Of a stretch of DNA of 64,000 nt, positions 33,933 to 42,991 are shown piece by piece (positions within the stretch are counted from its first letter, which is position 1; every line of letters starts with the position of its first letter). The translations under genes were made by a program, and so were the position numbers. The stretch covers positions 124,001-188,000 of the forward strand of contig NZ_VOHS01000006.1 in assembly GCF_007896845.1 (NCBI RefSeq), read 5' to 3'. The DNA comes from Chitinophaga pinensis. GTDB lineage: Bacteria > Bacteroidota > Bacteroidia > Chitinophagales > Chitinophagaceae. The notes under the pieces are model-generated. The model was not told where the DNA came from, made no database searches, and worked only from the letters and a program-made list of their open reading frames with translations.

Positions 33933-35825
33933 CTATTTGATTACCGGCAATTCTATATGAGACGCATGCTGTGCATCGTGGTAAATACGGATATCTGCTT
34001 TACGGAAGTCCTTATCATCACAGGTATAAATGTTGGTAAATACCTGTGGATTCCTATCCACCAGCGGGAACCAGCTGCTTTGTACCTGTACCATGATCTT
34101 ATGCCCTTTTTTGAAGGTATGCGCGATGTCAGGTATACTGAAATTAACGTCTGTCGGTGTGTTTGGTTTGAATGCTTCCGGCTTTTCAAAGCTGTTACGG
34201 TACTTTCCACGCATGATCTCGCCACGAACCAGCATCTGGTAGCCTCCCATCGGATATGTATGAGATGGCAGTCTGCGATGCTCAGTAGGGGCATCGGTTT
34301 CATATCTGAAGTCATTCGGGAATACGTCGATCAGTTTTACAACAAAGTCAGCGTCTGTTCCGCTGGTGCTGACAACCAGTTTCGCCAGCAGCGGACCTGC
34401 CACGGTTACATCTTCAGTCAGTACGTTTGTTTCAAAAGTTGCTACATCCGGACGTCTGGAAGCGAAGCGCTGGTCATCGGTCATGTAGGAAATAGTACGG
34501 TCGAAATGTACATCTTCAGTATATGGTACCGGTTTCGCCGGATCACTCACATATGCGGTAAAGCTGTCTGCATTTAACGGCTTACTGAAATCCAGCTTTC
34601 CGTTTGCCTGCAGATAAAGTTGTTTCGTTTGCGCCGGCAGCGGCCATTGCGCCAGTTTACGCCATTGATTTTCGCCGGTAAAGAAGACAGTGGCTTCCGC
34701 AATACTGTCTGTACCTATACCTCTCAGGTAGTAATTGAAGAATGGTTCTTCTATATTTTGTTGATACCAGTGAGAGGTAGCGCTTCCAAAACGCACATTA
34801 CCAAGGGCAGAACCATCGTTTGATTTCGATGACCACTGACCATGATACCACGGTCCCATTACTACACGGTTGTTGGTTTTGATACTCTGTTTTTCGATAG
34901 CTTTATAAGTATTCCATGCACCGAAACAGTCCTCCGCATCAAACAGCCCTCCGACTTCCAGCATAGCTGGTTTTACGCTGGTCAGGAACTGCCTTACATT
35001 CCGTGCTTTCCACCAGTTGTCCAGATCAGGATGTGCAACAAGGTCTTTCCAGAAAGCGATACTGTCGCCCATCAGTCTGGTGAAGTTCTTTACAGCACCT
35101 GTGCGCAGGTAGAAGTCATAGTTATCTGTATTGTGGTACTCAAAACCGCTTGGACCGATAGTGGTTGGCTTAGGTCTTGGCTTACCGAAGCTGGTGTAAA
35201 AAGCGAAAGCATCTGTGATGAAGAATGCGCCGTTGTGGTGGAAATCATCCCCCATGAACCAGTCTGTTACCGGTGCCTGCGGACTTACAGCTTTCAATGC
35301 CGGGTGACCGCTTAACGCTGCCATAGTCGAGTAGAAGCCGGGATAGGAGATGCCCAGAATACCAACATTACCATTGTTATTTTCAAGGTTTTTAACCAGC
35401 CAGTCAATAGCGTCATAGGTATCGCTGGCTTCGTCGATATCCTGTTTGCCTTTTTTGTTTGGGTTAAAAGGGCGTACATCAACAAAGGTACCTTCACTCA
35501 TCCAGCGGCCTCTCACGTCCTGCTGAATGAATATATAGCCCTGCTTCAGGTACGACATAAAGTGGCTGTTCCAGAGCGGCAGGTATTTGTCCTCACCATA
35601 AGGTGCACAGGAATAAGGGGTACGGGACATGAGAATAGGATGTTTCTCAGACTTATCCTTCGGCATATAGATAGAGGTGAACAGTTTTACACCGTCACGC
35701 ATCGTGATATATACCTCTTTTTTGACGTAGTTCTCACGTACCCACAGTGAGTCCTGATTAAGGGCTTTTACACAGGAACTGTGCATAATCAGCGCTGCAA
35801 TGAGCAGCGATAGCAATTTTCTCAT
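33933..35825 (-). CDS. CocE/NonD-type (peptidase S15) hydrolase, exported
   Basis: An alpha/beta hydrolase that acts on peptide- or ester-type substrates. A signal peptide covers residues 1-21 (MRKLLSLLIAALIMHSS). The S15 catalytic domain has the nucleophile Ser in GISYPGFY (about S160), DVRGRW forming part of the oxyanion region, and a C-terminal X-Pro dipeptidyl-peptidase jelly roll (about 400-630). The segment DDFHHNGAFFITDAF resembles alpha-amino acid ester hydrolases, which are common in Bacteroidota. The codon at 35831 is TTG, so I use the ATG at 35825. Convergent or independent from its neighbours. Substrate not determinable. Confidence 0.88.
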   Translation of the reverse strand: MRKLLSLLIAALIMHSSCVKALNQDSLWVRENYVKKEVYITMRDGVKLFTSIYMPKDKSEKHPILMSRTPYSCAPYGEDKYLPLWNSHFMSYLKQGYIFIQQDVRGRWMSEGTFVDVRPFNPNKKGKQDIDEASDTYDAIDWLVKNLENNNGNVGILGISYPGFYSTMAALSGHPALKAVSPQAPVTDWFMGDDFHHNGAFFITDAFAFYTSFGKPRPKPTTIGPSGFEYHNTDNYDFYLRTGAVKNFTRLMGDSIAFWKDLVAHPDLDNWWKARNVRQFLTSVKPAMLEVGGLFDAEDCFGAWNTYKAIEKQSIKTNNRVVMGPWYHGQWSSKSNDGSALGNVRFGSATSHWYQQNIEEPFFNYYLRGIGTDSIAEATVFFTGENQWRKLAQWPLPAQTKQLYLQANGKLDFSKPLNADSFTAYVSDPAKPVPYTEDVHFDRTISYMTDDQRFASRRPDVATFETNVLTEDVTVAGPLLAKLVVSTSGTDADFVVKLIDVFPNDFRYETDAPTEHRRLPSHTYPMGGYQMLVRGEIMRGKYRNSFEKPEAFKPNTPTDVNFSIPDIAHTFKKGHKIMVQVQSSWFPLVDRNPQVFTNIYTCDDKDFRKADIRIYHDAQHASHIELPVIK

Positions 35826-35849
35826 AAGCAAATGAACGGTTTATTATGG

Positions 35850-36200
35850 CTAAGATAACAGGCTTTCCCTGTCTTTTTTTGGCAGTGACTTCACAACGAG
35901 ATCATAAGAATCTTTTATCCACTGAAGTATCAGTTTGTTGGGGATATTCGATTGCACATCGACAGTATTCCAGTGTTTTTTATTCATATGATAACCGGGG
36001 GTGACACCATCATATCTCTCACGGAGCTCTATAGCAATCTCAGGATCACATTTCAGGTTGATGGTTTCGAAGTTATCAAGATGTGTCAGGGTAAATAATT
36101 TTCCTTTGACCTTGTACACGAGTATCTCTTCACCAAAAGGAAACTCTTCAGTCACGCCTGGCAGGGCCAGACAGTATTCCCGGAATTGCTCAATATTCAT
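35850..36200 (-). CDS. MmcQ/YjbR family protein
   Basis: A 116-residue cytoplasmic protein of the MmcQ/YjbR family (double-wing DNA-binding-like fold). Conserved pieces are EYCLALPGVTEEFPFGEEILVYKVKGK, and the C-terminal HWNTVDVQSNIPNKLILQWIKDSYDLV. The ATG at 36200 (MNIEQF) is used; the longer frame begins at TTG. DNA binding has been proposed for the family from structure, but no biological role is established. It sits between two unrelated minus-strand genes. Confidence 0.85.
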   Translation of the reverse strand: MNIEQFREYCLALPGVTEEFPFGEEILVYKVKGKLFTLTHLDNFETINLKCDPEIAIELRERYDGVTPGYHMNKKHWNTVDVQSNIPNKLILQWIKDSYDLVVKSLPKKDRESLLS

Positions 36201-36329
36201 AAATATCTTGTATGTGCGATGGAGTATCGTCAAATATAAAAAAAGAGACCAACCTCGCAGGATTGGCCTCTTGCTTATAATAGAGGTTGATAGTGCTACA
36301 TGAGCAGATATGGTTGGTTAATGATGAAT

Positions 36330-36848
36330 TTACAGCTTGGTGATAGCGAGAATGACATGGGAATAGCGCCCGTATATGATCTCTACCTGCTGACCTGATC
36401 TGAAGTCATCCAGACGGCCGCGCATCCAGTAAAAGAGACGCTTTCTTTTCTTCACTCCTTCCTGCTGAACAATGAAGCTGGTCTGCATCTCATTGTTGCC
36501 CTGATAGATAGCTTCCAGTGGTACCTGTATCTGCCCTTTTTCCAGTTTGGTAAGATCTTTTTTGATGGTATAGTAACGTACATCCGTCACTTTGATCAAT
36601 GCAAAGACCAGTGCCAGTACAAAGGACATCAGCCACACCCAGAACCAGGCGTTTTTATAGGAGAAAAGAGATTGATTGATCTCTTCTTCGCTGAGGCGTT
36701 TGCTAAGGAAAAAATGAGGTACAAAAGCTGCGATGATTACCAGCAGCAGACCGAACGATATGAATTTGTAGATCTGCTTTTTGTTTTTCTTCAACGCATC
36801 CTGGAGGAGGAAGATCTCTTCAGTGGTCATAAAAGAGTAGTCCTGCAT
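36330..36848 (-). CDS. Two-helix membrane protein, unknown
   Basis: I do not recognise this 172-residue protein. It has a short charged N-terminal helix (EEIFLLQDALKKNKKQ), two hydrophobic segments at about 25-48 (FISFGLLLVIIAAFVPHFFL) and 67-88 (AWFWVWLMSFVLALVFALIKV), and a soluble beta-rich C-terminal half with LEKGQIQVPLEAIYQGNNEMQ and VEIIYGRYSHVILAITKL. It probably sits in the inner membrane with its C-terminal domain in the cytoplasm. The start could instead be the ATG at 36830. No operon partner is evident. Confidence 0.6.
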   Translation of the reverse strand: MQDYSFMTTEEIFLLQDALKKNKKQIYKFISFGLLLVIIAAFVPHFFLSKRLSEEEINQSLFSYKNAWFWVWLMSFVLALVFALIKVTDVRYYTIKKDLTKLEKGQIQVPLEAIYQGNNEMQTSFIVQQEGVKKRKRLFYWMRGRLDDFRSGQQVEIIYGRYSHVILAITKL

Positions 36849-37011
36849 AAGTATAACGGTTTTTCTTATATGTAATATATGTAAAATATTAATGAATTAA
36901 TAATAGTGAACATGGAAAGGAGGGTAAGTTTGTATCAGTGAGGGGTAAATGGTTGGAAATCAGGATAAGTTTTCTACAATTTATTTGAAAAATATGAAAA
37001 ATCGTGTCTAA

Positions 37012-37100
37012 GTGTGAAAAATTCACGGTTTTGAGTCTTATAGGCCGTTAATTGACATTTTTTGATTCATTTTAGGTAGCTTTGTGTGAAAAAATCACGG
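37012..37100 (+). promoter_or_regulatory. Twin palindromic operators around the ATPase-RloB promoter
   Basis: GTGTGAAAAATTCACGG (37012-37028) and GTGTGAAAAAATCACGG (37084-37100) are 17-base direct repeats differing at one position, 72 bases apart. Each holds a GTGA...TCAC palindrome. A perfect -7 box TAGCTTTG lies at 37077-37084, touching the second repeat, with a TTG 22 bases upstream. The second repeat then fills the short untranslated leader up to the ATG at 37103. This geometry suggests repression, perhaps with looping or cooperative binding between the two sites. The regulator is unknown. Confidence 0.6.
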
Positions 37101-37102
37101 AA

Positions 37103-38467
37103 ATGATACTTAGATTCGTTGTTAAGAACCTTTTTTCATTTAAAGAGGAGACGGAGTTTAATCTATTTCCCAACAGAACGACTAATCTTCCACATCATAA
37201 AACACTTTTGAACGACATTGCTGTGCTTCGTTTTAGTGCCATTTATGGCGCTAATGGTTCAGGTAAATCTAACTTGATTAAAGCCATCCATTTACTGGAG
37301 CAAATCGTTGAGAGTGGGAAATTGCCATCTCAGGTAAAACATCTGAAATTTAAGTTGTCAGAAGAAAATGAGCGTGAACCAATATCTATAGCAATTGAGC
37401 TATTTGCAGATGCGTCTATTTACTATTACAGTATTACGTTTGATGGACAAAATATTCTTCATGAATATCTGGCGAAAAGTAAATCAACAGAGGATGAATT
37501 GATTTTCGAGAGAGAAATGATGGAGGAAAAACAAGAGATCAGGTTTTATCCGGAATATCTTTCAAATGAAAAGAACAGACTTTTTGCAGAAGTTTTAGCA
37601 GAGAAATTAATCTCTTCAAATGAATCACTGCTTTCATTTTTATCAGCGAAATATGCAAAAGAATTTCCTGATGTTACTCGCGTAGCAGATTGGTTTAAAT
37701 ATGATCTGGTTGTTATTCGTCCCGATGCAAGACCCGGTGCTATTGCGAATATCCTTGATACCCGTGAGGATATGAAAACTTTTGCAAACGAGTTTTTACC
37801 GAGTTTAAATACGGGAGTTACTAATATAGAAGTTGTCAGAGAGAATTTAGTTGATAAGCTGGATACCGACATGTCAGAAGTGGATGAAACACTCATTCAG
37901 CTAATCGAAAAAATAAAGGATTTGCCTGATGGCGTCATACCGGTTTCTAACAGGTCAGGTGATGAACTTTCTTTGGTTAAAGAGGGCGAAAAGATTGTAA
38001 TAAAAAAGCTGGTTACTAATCATAGAACTATCAGTGGAAAGAATATTCCTTTTAATGTTTCTTTGGAATCTGATGGTACCAGAAGACTAATTGACTACAT
38101 ACCTGCATTTCAGGACATCATTCATAAAGGGCGGGTTTATATAATAGATGAGATAGAAAGAAGTATACATCCGTTAACAATAAAAGAAATCGTCAGGAAA
38201 ATTTCTCATGATCCGCAGGCCCGGGGACAGATGATCTTTACTACTCATGAATCCAATTTATTAGATCAGGATATTTTGAGAACCGATGAGATCTGGTTTG
38301 CTCAGAAAGACGTCGGGGGCGCGTCCAGATTATACTCGCTGAGTGATTATAAAGTACATAGCACTATTAATATTGAAAATGGCTATCTAAATGGGCGTTA
38401 TGGTGGTATTCCATTTTTGTCCAATTTGAGAGATCTTAATTGGAATAAAGATGAAATATCTGAGTAG
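37103..38467 (+). CDS. AAA family ATPase (RloA/AbiLi-like), putative defence
   Basis: A 454-residue SMC/ABC-like ATPase of the AAA_15/AAA_21 group. Walker A is YGANGSGKSN (48-57), near the N-terminus after the FSFKEETEFNL segment. The signature-like SLESDGTRRLIDYIPAF, Walker B VYIIDEIERSIHP and the H-loop region MIFTTHESNLLD lie near the C-terminus; NGRYGGIPFL is typical of RloB-linked ATPases. The frame opens with TTG at 37082, but that codon overlaps the -7 box, so I use ATG 37103. It overlaps the rloB-like gene by 17 bases. Such pairs match the lactococcal AbiL (AbiLi/AbiLii) layout and related anti-phage systems. The base composition is visibly more AT-rich than flanking genes, suggesting acquisition by transfer. 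Confidence 0.85.
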   Translation: MILRFVVKNLFSFKEETEFNLFPNRTTNLPHHKTLLNDIAVLRFSAIYGANGSGKSNLIKAIHLLEQIVESGKLPSQVKHLKFKLSEENEREPISIAIELFADASIYYYSITFDGQNILHEYLAKSKSTEDELIFEREMMEEKQEIRFYPEYLSNEKNRLFAEVLAEKLISSNESLLSFLSAKYAKEFPDVTRVADWFKYDLVVIRPDARPGAIANILDTREDMKTFANEFLPSLNTGVTNIEVVRENLVDKLDTDMSEVDETLIQLIEKIKDLPDGVIPVSNRSGDELSLVKEGEKIVIKKLVTNHRTISGKNIPFNVSLESDGTRRLIDYIPAFQDIIHKGRVYIIDEIERSIHPLTIKEIVRKISHDPQARGQMIFTTHESNLLDQDILRTDEIWFAQKDVGGASRLYSLSDYKVHSTINIENGYLNGRYGGIPFLSNLRDLNWNKDEISE

Positions 38468-39137
38468 AAACAAAGTTTATCAGAAGCTCGAAGCGAATAA
38501 AGACGCCCGTAAAATCTATATTTTTTGTGAAGGAGAAAAACGTGAAATGGAATACTTTAGATACTTTCAGGGCTTTTCATCAACAATTGAAATCATTCCG
38601 ATTCCATCAGAAAATGGCTTGTCTGATCCGACAAAATTGATGGAAAATGCGGAAAAGCTATTTTTTGATGAAACACCACATTACTTGTTAAGTAAAGAGC
38701 AGGGGGATGAAGTTTGGTTTGTGATTGATACAGACAGATGGAATGAAAAGAATAAGATTGCGACACTCCGTGACCATTGTAGCAACAAAAATGGAGAAGA
38801 AAAACCAATGTGGTTAATAGCGCAAAGTAATCCTTGTTTTGAAATCTGGCTGTATTATCATTTTTTTGATTTAAACCCAAATGAAGAACATGTTCGCAGT
38901 GGCATGTCATTTAAGCAATATGTAAGTACAGTTATTCCCGGTGGTTTTGATAGCCGATCAATGCCGGTAGCAATTCAATCAGCAATTCTTAATGCGGAAC
39001 AACATTATGAAGAGGAGGGGAGCCAGCCGGTAATATATACGACTGAGGTCTTTAAACTTGGTAAAGTCATATTGCCTTATATAAAGGAGGCGCTTGATTT
39101 GATTTTAGCGCCTTTAAAGAAAGATCCTGCAATTTGA
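38451..39137 (+). CDS. RloB/AbiLii-like protein, putative effector
   Basis: A 228-residue RloB-domain protein, translated from a start overlapping the end of the ATPase gene by 17 bases. Family pieces: IYIFCEGEKREMEYFRYF (about 22-39), with the acidic residue that opens the TOPRIM-like fold; VWFVIDTDRW (about 88-97) with the second acidic pair; and IAQSNPCFEIWLYYHF (about 122-137), the most diagnostic RloB motif. RloB proteins are thought to be nuclease-like effectors activated with the partner ATPase. That role is from family knowledge and has not been shown for this pair. Low GC like its partner; it ends at a terminator. Confidence 0.85.
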   Translation: MKYLSRNKVYQKLEANKDARKIYIFCEGEKREMEYFRYFQGFSSTIEIIPIPSENGLSDPTKLMENAEKLFFDETPHYLLSKEQGDEVWFVIDTDRWNEKNKIATLRDHCSNKNGEEKPMWLIAQSNPCFEIWLYYHFFDLNPNEEHVRSGMSFKQYVSTVIPGGFDSRSMPVAIQSAILNAEQHYEEEGSQPVIYTTEVFKLGKVILPYIKEALDLILAPLKKDPAI

Positions 39138-39171
39138 CTATATCTACTGACCAGTATTTATGACATAAAAA

Positions 39172-39202
39172 AAGCGGCGATATCTCCCGATACCGCCGCT
39201 TA
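39172..39202. terminator. Bidirectional hairpin between rloB-like gene and gcvP
   Basis: AAGCGGCG and CGCCGCTT (starting at 39172 and 39192) pair, with an inner TATC/GATA extension across one mismatch. A runs precede it and T-rich bases follow, so it can terminate both the plus-strand rloB-like gene and the minus-strand gcvP. Confidence 0.75.
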
Positions 39203-39258
39203 TATTTTCTGCCTGATTCAATCTTCAGGACTTTTATCTTTCAGTGCTCAATATCATA

Positions 39259-42129
39259 TTACGCTTCTGCTTCTGCATAGGAGCTAACCGGCTCACAGGT
39301 ACAGATCAGGTTACGGTCACCATGGGTGTTATTCACACGGCTGATAGAAGGCCAGAACTTGTTCAGTTTCACGTAGTCCAGCGGATAAGCTGCCTGCTGA
39401 CGGGTGTAAGGACGGGTCCAGTCATCTGCAGTGATAACAAACTGTGTATGCGGAGCATGTTTCAGTACGTTATTCAGTTTATCAGCAGCACCATTTTCAA
39501 CAGCTGCAATTTCTTCACGGATAGACAGCATCGCATCACAGAAGCGATCCAGTTCATCTTTATCTTCACTTTCTGTAGGCTCGATCATGATAGTTCCGGC
39601 TACAGGGAAGCTCAGGGTAGGAGCGTGGAAGCCATAGTCCATCAGACGTTTTGCCACATCTTCTGCTTCAATACCTGCTGAAGCTTTGAATGGACGGAGG
39701 TCAACGATGAACTCGTGTGCGCATGTACCGTTCACACCATTGTACAGGATATCGTATGCTTTTTCCAGACGCGCTTTCATGTAGTTAGCATTCAGGATTG
39801 CGAACTGAGACGCCTGTTTCAGACCCTCAGCACCCAGCAGACGGATATATGCATAAGAGATCAGCAGGATGGAAGCAGAACCATAAGGTGCCGCAGATAC
39901 TGCCTGTGTATGTGCTTTGGTATCCAGACTTACGTGACCCGGCAGGAATGGCGCAAGGTGTTTACCTACGCAGATCGGGCCCATGCCAGGACCACCACCA
40001 CCGTGAGGAATTGCGAAGGTCTTGTGCAGGTTCAGGTGACAAACGTCAGCACCGATCAGACCGGGAGCGGTAAGACCTACCTGTGCGTTCATGTTTGCAC
40101 CATCCATGTATACCTGTCCGCCAAATTCGTGCACAGTATTACAGATATCTTTTACGCTCTCTTCGTATACACCGTAGGTAGAAGGATAAGTGATCATGAT
40201 ACCTGCGAGGTTCTCCGCATATTGTGCAGCTTTCGCTTTAAGGTCAGTTACATCGATATAACCGTTTTCCAGCGCTTTTACTACTACTACCTTGAAACCA
40301 GCCATTACAGCGGATGCAGGGTTGGTACCGTGTGCAGAGATAGGGATCAGCATCACATTACGGTGACCTTCACCTCTGCTTTCATGGTATGCTTTTATCA
40401 CCAGCAGACCTGCATATTCGCCCTGAGCACCACTGTTTGGTTGCAGACTACAAGCGTCGAATGCAGTTACCTTACACAGATAATCGCTCAGTTCATCTAC
40501 TATCTGCTGATAACCACCTGTCTGTGTTTTAGGCGCAAACGGGTGCATCTTGCTCCAATGGCTCCAGCTTAATGGAATCATTTCAGTAGCTGCATTCAGT
40601 TTCATGGTACAGCTACCCAGAGAGATCATAGAAGTGTTAAGAGACAGATCTTTATTTTCCAGTAGCTTCATGTAACGCATCATTTCAGACTCGCTGTGAT
40701 GTGTGTTGAAGACAGGGTGTACCAGATAAGCGGAAGTTCTTTCCAGACCGGCAGGGATGCTGGTTGCTTTCAGTTCAGGACTGTTGCTGGTAATCGTACC
40801 CGCTTCGAAGATGCCGAGAATATCGTTAACATCCTGAATAGTCACTGTTTCATCAAGAGAGATGATCACACGACCTGCTTCAGGATAGAAGAAATTGATA
40901 CCAATTGCTTCTGCTTTCGCTCTGATAGCTGCGCTGTTGCTTACACGTACTTCAATTGTATCGAAGAAGAAAGAAGCACTCAGTTCCAGACCTTTTGCTC
41001 TCAGCTTCTGAGCCAGTGCGTTAGTCAGGATCGCTACACGGGTGGCGATATTTTTCAGGCCTTTCGGACCATGATATACCGCATACATAGCTGCCATGTT
41101 AGCCAGCAGTGCCTGTGCAGTACAGATATTGGAAGTTGCTTTTTCACGTTTGATGTGCTGCTCACGTGTCTGCAGCGCCATACGCAATGCACGGTTGCCC
41201 TGTGCGTCGATGCTTACACCGATGATACGACCCGGAATAGAACGTTTGAATTCATCCTTTACAGCAAAGAAAGCTGCGTGAGGACCACCGAAACCTAATG
41301 GAACACCAAAACGCTGTGCGGAACCTAAAGCTGCATCAGCACCCAGTTCTCCCGGAGTGGTCAGCAGGGTCAGTGCCAGCAGGTCAGTTGCCATTGCTAC
41401 ATAAGCACCGGCTGCGTGTACTTTCTCAACGAAATTGCGGTAATCTTCAACGCCACCAAGGCTGTTTGGATACTGTACCAGTGCGCCAAAGTAAGATTCG
41501 TCGATAGCAGCAGTATTGTAGTTACCAACCACTACCTCGATGTTCAGCGGAGTAGCACGGGTGTATATTACGTCGATGGTTTGCGGGAATGTGCTGGCAT
41601 CAACAAAGAACTTCGGACGGGAGAGTTTGTCGTGATCTTTGTTCAGTGCACTGAAGAACATTGCCATTGCTTCAGCAGCAGCAGTTGCTTCGTCCAGCAG
41701 AGACGCATTGGCAATAGGCAGACCAGTCAGGTCGCTTACCATGGTCTGGAAGTTCAGCAGACTTTCCAGACGACCCTGAGCGATCTCAGCCTGGTAAGGA
41801 GTGTACTGTGTGTACCATCCTGGATTTTCAAACACATTACGTAAGATCACGCTTGGAGTGATCGTATCGTAGTAACCCTGTCCGATGTAATTGCGGAATA
41901 CATGATTCTTCAGAGATACGTCTTTCAGATGACGCAGGTAGTCGCTCTCACTCATTGCCGGAGGTACCGCCAGCGGATGCTGCATACGGATGGCTCCAGG
42001 CACTGTTTTGCTTACCAGCTCTTCAAGGGAAGATACTCCTACGGTATCCAGCATGTGTTTAGTCTCAGCTTCATTTGGCCCGATGTGACGGCCAACAAAT
42101 TCATTCTGTTGTATATCAAAAAGATTCAT
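39259..42129 (-). CDS. gcvP: Glycine dehydrogenase (decarboxylating), P-protein
   Basis: The PLP-dependent decarboxylase of the glycine cleavage system, fused single-chain type (957 residues), acting with GcvH, GcvT and lipoamide dehydrogenase (not in this window). The PLP lysine is in [20 protein letters not shown] in the second half. The N-terminal half is the paralogous non-catalytic-lysine domain, starting [13 protein letters not shown] use ATG 42129 ([11 protein letters not shown]). The in-frame TTG at 42192 lies inside the promoter's -33 region and cannot be translated. Its promoter is at 42162-42193. No glycine riboswitch is visible in the short leader. LipA, which makes the cofactor of the H-protein, is elsewhere in the window. 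Confidence 0.97.
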   Translation of the reverse strand: MNLFDIQQNEFVGRHIGPNEAETKHMLDTVGVSSLEELVSKTVPGAIRMQHPLAVPPAMSESDYLRHLKDVSLKNHVFRNYIGQGYYDTITPSVILRNVFENPGWYTQYTPYQAEIAQGRLESLLNFQTMVSDLTGLPIANASLLDEATAAAEAMAMFFSALNKDHDKLSRPKFFVDASTFPQTIDVIYTRATPLNIEVVVGNYNTAAIDESYFGALVQYPNSLGGVEDYRNFVEKVHAAGAYVAMATDLLALTLLTTPGELGADAALGSAQRFGVPLGFGGPHAAFFAVKDEFKRSIPGRIIGVSIDAQGNRALRMALQTREQHIKREKATSNICTAQALLANMAAMYAVYHGPKGLKNIATRVAILTNALAQKLRAKGLELSASFFFDTIEVRVSNSAAIRAKAEAIGINFFYPEAGRVIISLDETVTIQDVNDILGIFEAGTITSNSPELKATSIPAGLERTSAYLVHPVFNTHHSESEMMRYMKLLENKDLSLNTSMISLGSCTMKLNAATEMIPLSWSHWSKMHPFAPKTQTGGYQQIVDELSDYLCKVTAFDACSLQPNSGAQGEYAGLLVIKAYHESRGEGHRNVMLIPISAHGTNPASAVMAGFKVVVVKALENGYIDVTDLKAKAAQYAENLAGIMITYPSTYGVYEESVKDICNTVHEFGGQVYMDGANMNAQVGLTAPGLIGADVCHLNLHKTFAIPHGGGGPGMGPICVGKHLAPFLPGHVSLDTKAHTQAVSAAPYGSASILLISYAYIRLLGAEGLKQASQFAILNANYMKARLEKAYDILYNGVNGTCAHEFIVDLRPFKASAGIEAEDVAKRLMDYGFHAPTLSFPVAGTIMIEPTESEDKDELDRFCDAMLSIREEIAAVENGAADKLNNVLKHAPHTQFVITADDWTRPYTRQQAAYPLDYVKLNKFWPSISRVNNTHGDRNLICTCEPVSSYAEAEA

Positions 42130-42161
42130 GATGTAAAGCAGGTATGATTGAAAAGAATGTG

Positions 42162-42193
42162 CAAAGCTATATTGTTTTCTAACAATGGCCAAA
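42162..42193 (-). promoter_or_regulatory. Promoter of gcvP
   Basis: On the minus strand: TTTG (42193-42190), a 20-base spacer, and a perfect TAGCTTTG (42169-42162). Transcription should start about 42155, giving a leader of some 25 bases. This is one of the best promoter matches in the window and decides the gcvP start codon. Confidence 0.85.
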
Positions 42194-42455
42194 CCACGCC
42201 GCTCGTTGGGGAAATTGCGGTGATAAATCTAGGTATCAAAGAGAGAGGATTGTCATGAAAATGTAAGTTATTGGTAGCGGCGTTTGGCTCAGATAGAAAT
42301 AGCCGCGTCCTCATCGTACACCCTTACTATTTCAGCATTACGCCGTTATCTCTTCGTTCCGGAACAAGGCAATGACGGCCTGATAAGGTTCTAATGGGGT
42401 TTTAAACGTGGAAAATAGTATTTATTCCGGGTCAGATAAGGGTTGGGGAAGACTA

Positions 42456-42485
42456 TTTGCAGGGTGCTGTTAATCCGTATCTTTG
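42456..42485 (+). promoter_or_regulatory. Promoter of the YkgJ-family gene (near-leaderless)
   Basis: TTTG (42456-42459), an 18-base spacer, and a perfect TATCTTTG (42478-42485). The ATG follows only six bases later at 42492, so the transcript should have almost no untranslated leader. The in-frame TTG at 42483 lies inside the -7 box and is excluded as a start. The rest of the 362-base gap between gcvP and this gene holds nothing else I can support. Confidence 0.75.
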
Positions 42486-42491
42486 CGGCAA

Positions 42492-42986
42492 ATGGACGAA
42501 TTACTTATCAACTGGGAACAGAAAGCCCAGGAGCAGCAGAAGGCCAACAAGCAATTCCTGCAAAAACTACAGACAAAGAGGGGAAGGGGCGTAGAGAAGT
42601 TACTGCCGGATATGCACGATGAAGCTTTCAGTCATGTGGATTGCCTGAAATGTGCCAATTGCTGCAAAACGATCAGCCCGCGCTTCAAAATGCCCGATAT
42701 CAAACGTATTTCCAAATATCTGGGCATGAAAGAATCCGCATTTATCGAGAAATATCTGCGTATGGATGAAGACGGTGATTATGTGGTGAAGTTCAGTCCA
42801 TGTCCATTCCTTGATGCTGACAACTACTGCAGCATTTACGATGCCCGTCCCGGGGATTGTGAGAATTACCCTTATACAGACAGCTTTGATTTTATCAAGC
42901 GGCCAAACATCACATACCTGAACAGCACGATCTGTCCTGCCGTATTCTATGTACTGGAAAAGTTGAAGAAAGTCACCAGACTCTAG
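42492..42986 (+). CDS. YkgJ-family cysteine cluster protein
   Basis: A 164-residue cytoplasmic protein with a cysteine cluster expected to bind Zn or an iron-sulfur centre. The cluster is CLKCANCC (about 52-59), followed by CPFLDADNYCSIYDARPGDCENYP (split across about 102-125), giving eight cysteines in the YkgJ spacing. An N-terminal coiled coil (WEQKAQEQQKANKQFLQKLQ) is additional. The family is widespread and its biochemical role is not established. It is transcribed from the promoter just upstream and converges on the MFS gene five bases away. Confidence 0.88.
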   Translation: MDELLINWEQKAQEQQKANKQFLQKLQTKRGRGVEKLLPDMHDEAFSHVDCLKCANCCKTISPRFKMPDIKRISKYLGMKESAFIEKYLRMDEDGDYVVKFSPCPFLDADNYCSIYDARPGDCENYPYTDSFDFIKRPNITYLNSTICPAVFYVLEKLKKVTRL

Positions 42987-42991
42987 CGTCG

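Noticed and set aside
37082..37102. Upstream TTG start for the AAA ATPase
   Set aside because: The TTG lies inside the -7 box and the transcript should start after it; ATG 37103 begins the conserved sequence.
42130..42192. N-terminal extension of gcvP to a TTG at 42192
   Set aside because: The codons overlap a perfect -33/-7 promoter (42162-42193), and the conserved protein starts at ATG 42129.
42193..42455. Glycine riboswitch upstream of gcvP
   Set aside because: The gcvP promoter leaves only about 25 bases of leader, too short for an aptamer, and no glycine-riboswitch motif is visible upstream.
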